This document shows, piece by piece, positions 61,357 to 64,000 of a stretch of 64,000 nt of DNA (its first letter is position 1; every line of letters starts with the position of its first letter). The stretch spans positions 10,486,413 to 10,550,412 of the forward strand of contig CM065301.1 of assembly GCA_032871835.1 (NCBI GenBank). Direction: 5' to 3'. The notes under the pieces were generated by a model that saw only the letters and a list, made by a program, of their open reading frames with translations, was not told the DNA's origin and searched no databases. The position numbers were made by a program, and so were the translations under genes. Source of the stretch: Dipteronia dyeriana (taxonomy: Eukaryota; Streptophyta; Magnoliopsida; Sapindales; Sapindaceae).

Positions 61357-62142
61357 TCATAAATAGACCCCTACCCCAATTCTTTAACAAACAAAAATTA
61401 GGATATTATCATTAGAGTCCCTGTATTTTTTTGAATTATCAATTTTTTCTCCACTTAAGCATTTTTCATAGGATTGGTCCTTAAGTTTTCCAAAACCACT
61501 CAATTTCGTCTTTCTGTGAGTTAATTGTTAGTCAAGTTAAACGGTTCTAAAGGTATTTTTATCTTTAAACGATAATATGCCATGTGTCAGTATATAAATA
61601 AATAAATATATATAATAAAAATTAAATTAATATATAAATACAAATTTAAAAAATTATAAACAAATGAAGAATTATAAAATTATAAAAAAAAAAACTAAAA
61701 ATCAAAGAAAATTGCCTAGAAACCTGGCGTTTTTCTCTTCTTTTTCTCTCAAAACAAAAAATCTCATCAATTTATTTCTTCAATTCAAGTGTCCCAAATC
61801 AAGGAACAATTCCCCTCTCTTGATCTTGATCTCATCTCGCTCTCTCGATCTCGATGGTTGGGTTAGTGTCTCGATCTCGATGGTTGGGTTAATGTCTCGA
61901 TCTCATCTCTCTCTCACTCGATCTCATTTTCAATCACTCGATGGCTGATATGGGGTTTAAGGGGCTAGATTCTAGCGGTTAGGTGGTTGGTGGCAGTTCT
62001 GGGTTTGGTGGTTGATGGGTTTGATTTTAGATTTGGTGGCTTTTTGGATTTCAGGAGGTGGTTCGATTTGTTTTTTACGGTGGTACTAGGTTTGATTTGT
62101 CTGTGTTCTGGGATCGATTTGGTGGTGGATTGATTTGTTTTT
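61357..62142. other. AT-rich unassigned stretch
   Basis: No gene seen. Phrases near 61400-61580 (GAGTCCCTGTATTTTTTTGA, GGTATTTTTATC, GCCATGTGTCAG) resemble ends of some MULEs, but I found no matching opposite end. A CTCGATCTCGATGGTTGGGT duplication lies at 61845-61895. Confidence 0.4.
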
Positions 62143-62433
62143 TTGGTAGTGGTTTTGGATTTCAAGGGTTGCCTGTCTTGGAATTGTCCTATTTTGCATA
62201 AATTTGACAAATTTACTTGTGTTTCTTTTCATAATATTTGCAAGGCGATTTTTATTTGTGCGGGTCGAATTCAGACACTTAAAGATGATTTTGTTGCGAA
62301 TTCTAGTCCACATAAATATAGTGTTAGTGTTAACGGGGAAATTATAGATATTAAGATTGGTACCTGGTTTAAAATGTCCTTGCTTTTGTTGTTTCTATGT
62401 CTTGTTCCCTCAAGTTTTGGTACTGGGGTTTGA
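62143..62433 (+). CDS. Unrecognised 96-codon reading frame
   Basis: Not recognised. Encodes FKGCLSWNCPILHKFDKF near the start, then QTLKDDFVANSSPHKYSVSV and a hydrophobic tail (MSLLLLFLCLVPSSFGTG) that could span a membrane. Composition is less biased than in the neighbouring AT-rich DNA, which is the only reason to list it. It could be a captured gene fragment or a chance frame; no splice or family evidence. Confidence 0.15.
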   Translation: MVVVLDFKGCLSWNCPILHKFDKFTCVSFHNICKAIFICAGRIQTLKDDFVANSSPHKYSVSVNGEIIDIKIGTWFKMSLLLLFLCLVPSSFGTGV

Positions 62434-62802
62434 TGGGGTGTTTTGATAAGAGAGGTTGTTCATGGGAAGGTAGTGGATTGCTTCTTTTCATGCTTGTTGC
62501 CTGGTTTAGCTTGGTTTGTGTTGAGCTTTTGGGCACTTCATTGTAAATTTAAAGTGCTTGAAATTTCAATTTTTGTTTAGGGTATGGTGGGTTTTGTCGT
62601 TTGTAATTTGTTTGGTGGTGGTGGTGGTCAGAATTTCGGTTTGGTTGTTTGGGTGATGTTGGATTGGTGGTGGCTGAAAATCAGATCTTCATTGATGATT
62701 AGATGATGGTGTTGATGATGATTTGAGATGGTTTTAGTGTTGATAATGATATGATGATGGTTTTGGTATTAATTTTAAAATTAATATATAATTATAAGAA
62801 CA
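62434..62802. other. Unassigned non-coding stretch
   Basis: T/G-rich, with GATGATGG-type simple repeats near 62700-62760. No gene or element recognised. Confidence 0.5.
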
Positions 62803-62932
62803 AATTGTAGTCAACCTCAATGAGGTTTGATCTCTTGCACCAAAAACAACTTTACTATAAATTGACACTAACACCCCCTATCGTCGGTCAAACTTACTGT
62901 CATCAATCAAACTTAGTTGTTGACTACAACTA
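62803..62932. repeat. MITE-like inverted repeat
   Basis: The left arm ATTGTAGTCAACCTCAATGA (62804-62823, continuing GGTTTGAT) pairs with the right arm at 62905-62932 (reversed AGTTGTAGTCAACAACTAAG then TTTGAT), with a few mismatches. Total about 130 bases. No coding capacity. Could be a small non-autonomous DNA transposon or part of a larger hairpin. Confidence 0.45.
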
Positions 62933-63227
62933 AGTTTTATCTTCAAAAAACTAAAATATCTCTGATTTCTAAATTAAATTAATAAAAAAAAATAAAGAAA
63001 CCTTTTTTTATAAAAATAACGGATCTCCATCAAAAAATTTAAATAATTAAAATTTGAATCGAATTAATATATATATAAATAATAAAAACGGAAATTAAAA
63101 AAAAAAACAATTTCAAAAAGCAAAAAAAAAAAAAATTGAAAAGCTGGAAAAAAAAAAATCTTAGTTTGTGCAGAGGAGGGGATTCATGTTCTCCAGATAT
63201 GCGTGGAGCTGCCAGCATTTTGTTTGT
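62933..63227. other. A-rich unassigned stretch
   Basis: Multiple A runs (63095-63155). Nothing else seen. Confidence 0.5.
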
Positions 63228-63518
63228 TCAATAATGAGATCCCAACTTCCCTATATGCTCGAATTCTTCATTTTTTTGTCCTACCGAGTAAATCAAATAA
63301 ACAAGCAAGAACCTCTCACAAAATTCCATTTTTGCGATTAGGGTGAGTTCAGCAGTGGTGATGTCACAGAAAGATGGGTTGTGAGAAACCGTCTGATCCA
63401 TTTTCTCAGTTTGTGGGAAGAATTCGAACGAGAAGACGACTCTGTTTGAGGAAGAGTTGTTATTCTCTCTTATCTTGTTTATTGTTGTGCTAAATTTTAT
63501 AAATACTCGCAAACGCAT
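63228..63518 (-). other. Weak 96-codon frame of unknown nature
   Basis: An internal ATG at about 63402 (AAAATGGATCAGACGG) gives MDQTVSHNPSFCDITTAELT and then a hydrophobic CERFLLVYLIYS, followed by a possible donor (CTCG-GTAGGAC). Upstream on the same strand is TATTTATAAAATTT. This could be a first exon with its promoter, but the adjacent sequence also resembles an LTR end followed by internal element sequence. No downstream exon found; not recognised. Confidence 0.15.
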
Positions 63519-64000
63519 AAATCTATTGAAAAATAGACTATACGGAGAACAAGATCGATCACATGAGGACCGATGAAAAACTAATCGAATCTAAATTTTA
63601 TTCTAATCCTAAAATAGTTAACGAAAAATGAATTTTAAATTAATTAAAACTAAAAACTAAATTAGCATGAAACTAAAATCAAAACTAAATTAAAGAATTA
63701 AAATTGTAAACTTTACTCAATGGAAGAAAAATTCGAGGTTCGGAATCCACCATTATCAATACTGCAATATTTTACTATTCAAATTATTAATTCCTAAAAT
63801 TCTAAGTAGTAATTTAGAAATCAATCCAGTGTTTTCTAAAGATTTATCAATTAGGTTCTACAAAATTAATCTTTTATAAATTCTTTATTCCAATTGATTT
63901 AATGTATAAGACCCAAGTATTAAATGTATCCAAGATTTGAAAAAAATATAGTCAAGATTCTTAATTTAAACATTAAAACATAAAACCCGATTAATAAAAT
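63490..64000 (-). mobile_element. Possible Athila/Tat-type LTR end, truncated by window edge
   Basis: On the minus strand the AT-rich sequence with repeated TTTAGTTTTAATTAATTTAA motifs ends in GTTTGCGAGTATTTATAAAA. TTTAGCACAACAATAAAC follows where a tRNA-Asp primer site (TTTGGCGCCGTTGCCGGGG) would stand. The resemblance in layout to the LTR at 5563-6620 is suggestive; the primer site would be badly decayed. Confidence 0.3.

Noticed and set aside
63228..63518. First exon and TATA promoter of a host gene
   Set aside because: The TATA-like stretch is also explained as the end of an Athila/Tat-type LTR with a decayed primer site, and no further exon is seen. Kept only as a weak feature.
1..64000. 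tRNA, rRNA or other structural RNA genes
   Set aside because: The only tRNA-like matches are primer-binding sites of retrotransposons (10351, 18942, 27796).

Overview
This window is plant (angiosperm, probably eudicot) repetitive DNA. It is AT-rich and holds no intact host gene that I can support. Nearly all of it is transposable elements inserted into one another, and most nests resolve from target-site duplications (TSDs) and from the interrupted reading frames.

Base layer: an old Ty1/copia element (here Copia-1, + strand) is cut into five pieces at 6633-7830, 33503-33821, 47770-47853, 49413-50362 and 61024-61356. The gaps are filled by (i) an Athila-like Ty3/gypsy derivative, 7831-33502; (ii) a Mutator-like element, MULE-C, 33822-47769; (iii) a solo LTR, 47854-49412; and (iv) a non-autonomous hAT element, 50363-61023. 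At the left edge an LTR fragment (5563-6620) sits against Copia-1 and is itself interrupted by MULE-A (1-5562), which runs off the window.

Second layer: the Athila-like element contains a SIRE-like copia element in its 5' LTR (8762-18428, TSD AGGGT) and a Tekay/Del-type chromovirus on the minus strand in its 3' region (21383-29863, TSD TTCTT). MULE-C contains two solo LTRs of one family and a third LTR. The hAT contains MULE-E (50972-59965, TSD TTTGTGAAAT).

The most interesting elements are the three related MULEs (A, C, E). MULE-C and MULE-E each carry two convergent genes: a MuDR-type transposase (N-terminal DNA-binding domain, DDE core, SWIM finger, zinc knuckles) and a multi-exon gene joining a DUF1985 domain to a Ulp1/C48 SUMO-protease-like domain. 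This is the Kaonashi/ULP-MULE arrangement known from other plants. Their ends are not convincing inverted repeats. In both genes a long array of a roughly 20-bp unit built on AGCTCGATCC lies inside the inferred 5' leader intron. Every transposase and protease copy here is broken by stops, frameshifts or insertions. The longest intact reading frame is the 650-codon reverse transcriptase-RNase H of the nested SIRE-like copia.

The last 2.6 kb (61357-64000) is AT-rich and mostly unassigned, with one MITE-like inverted repeat and a possible LTR end at the right edge. All coordinates and splice sites come from reading the sequence and comparing copies inside the window; no database search was possible.
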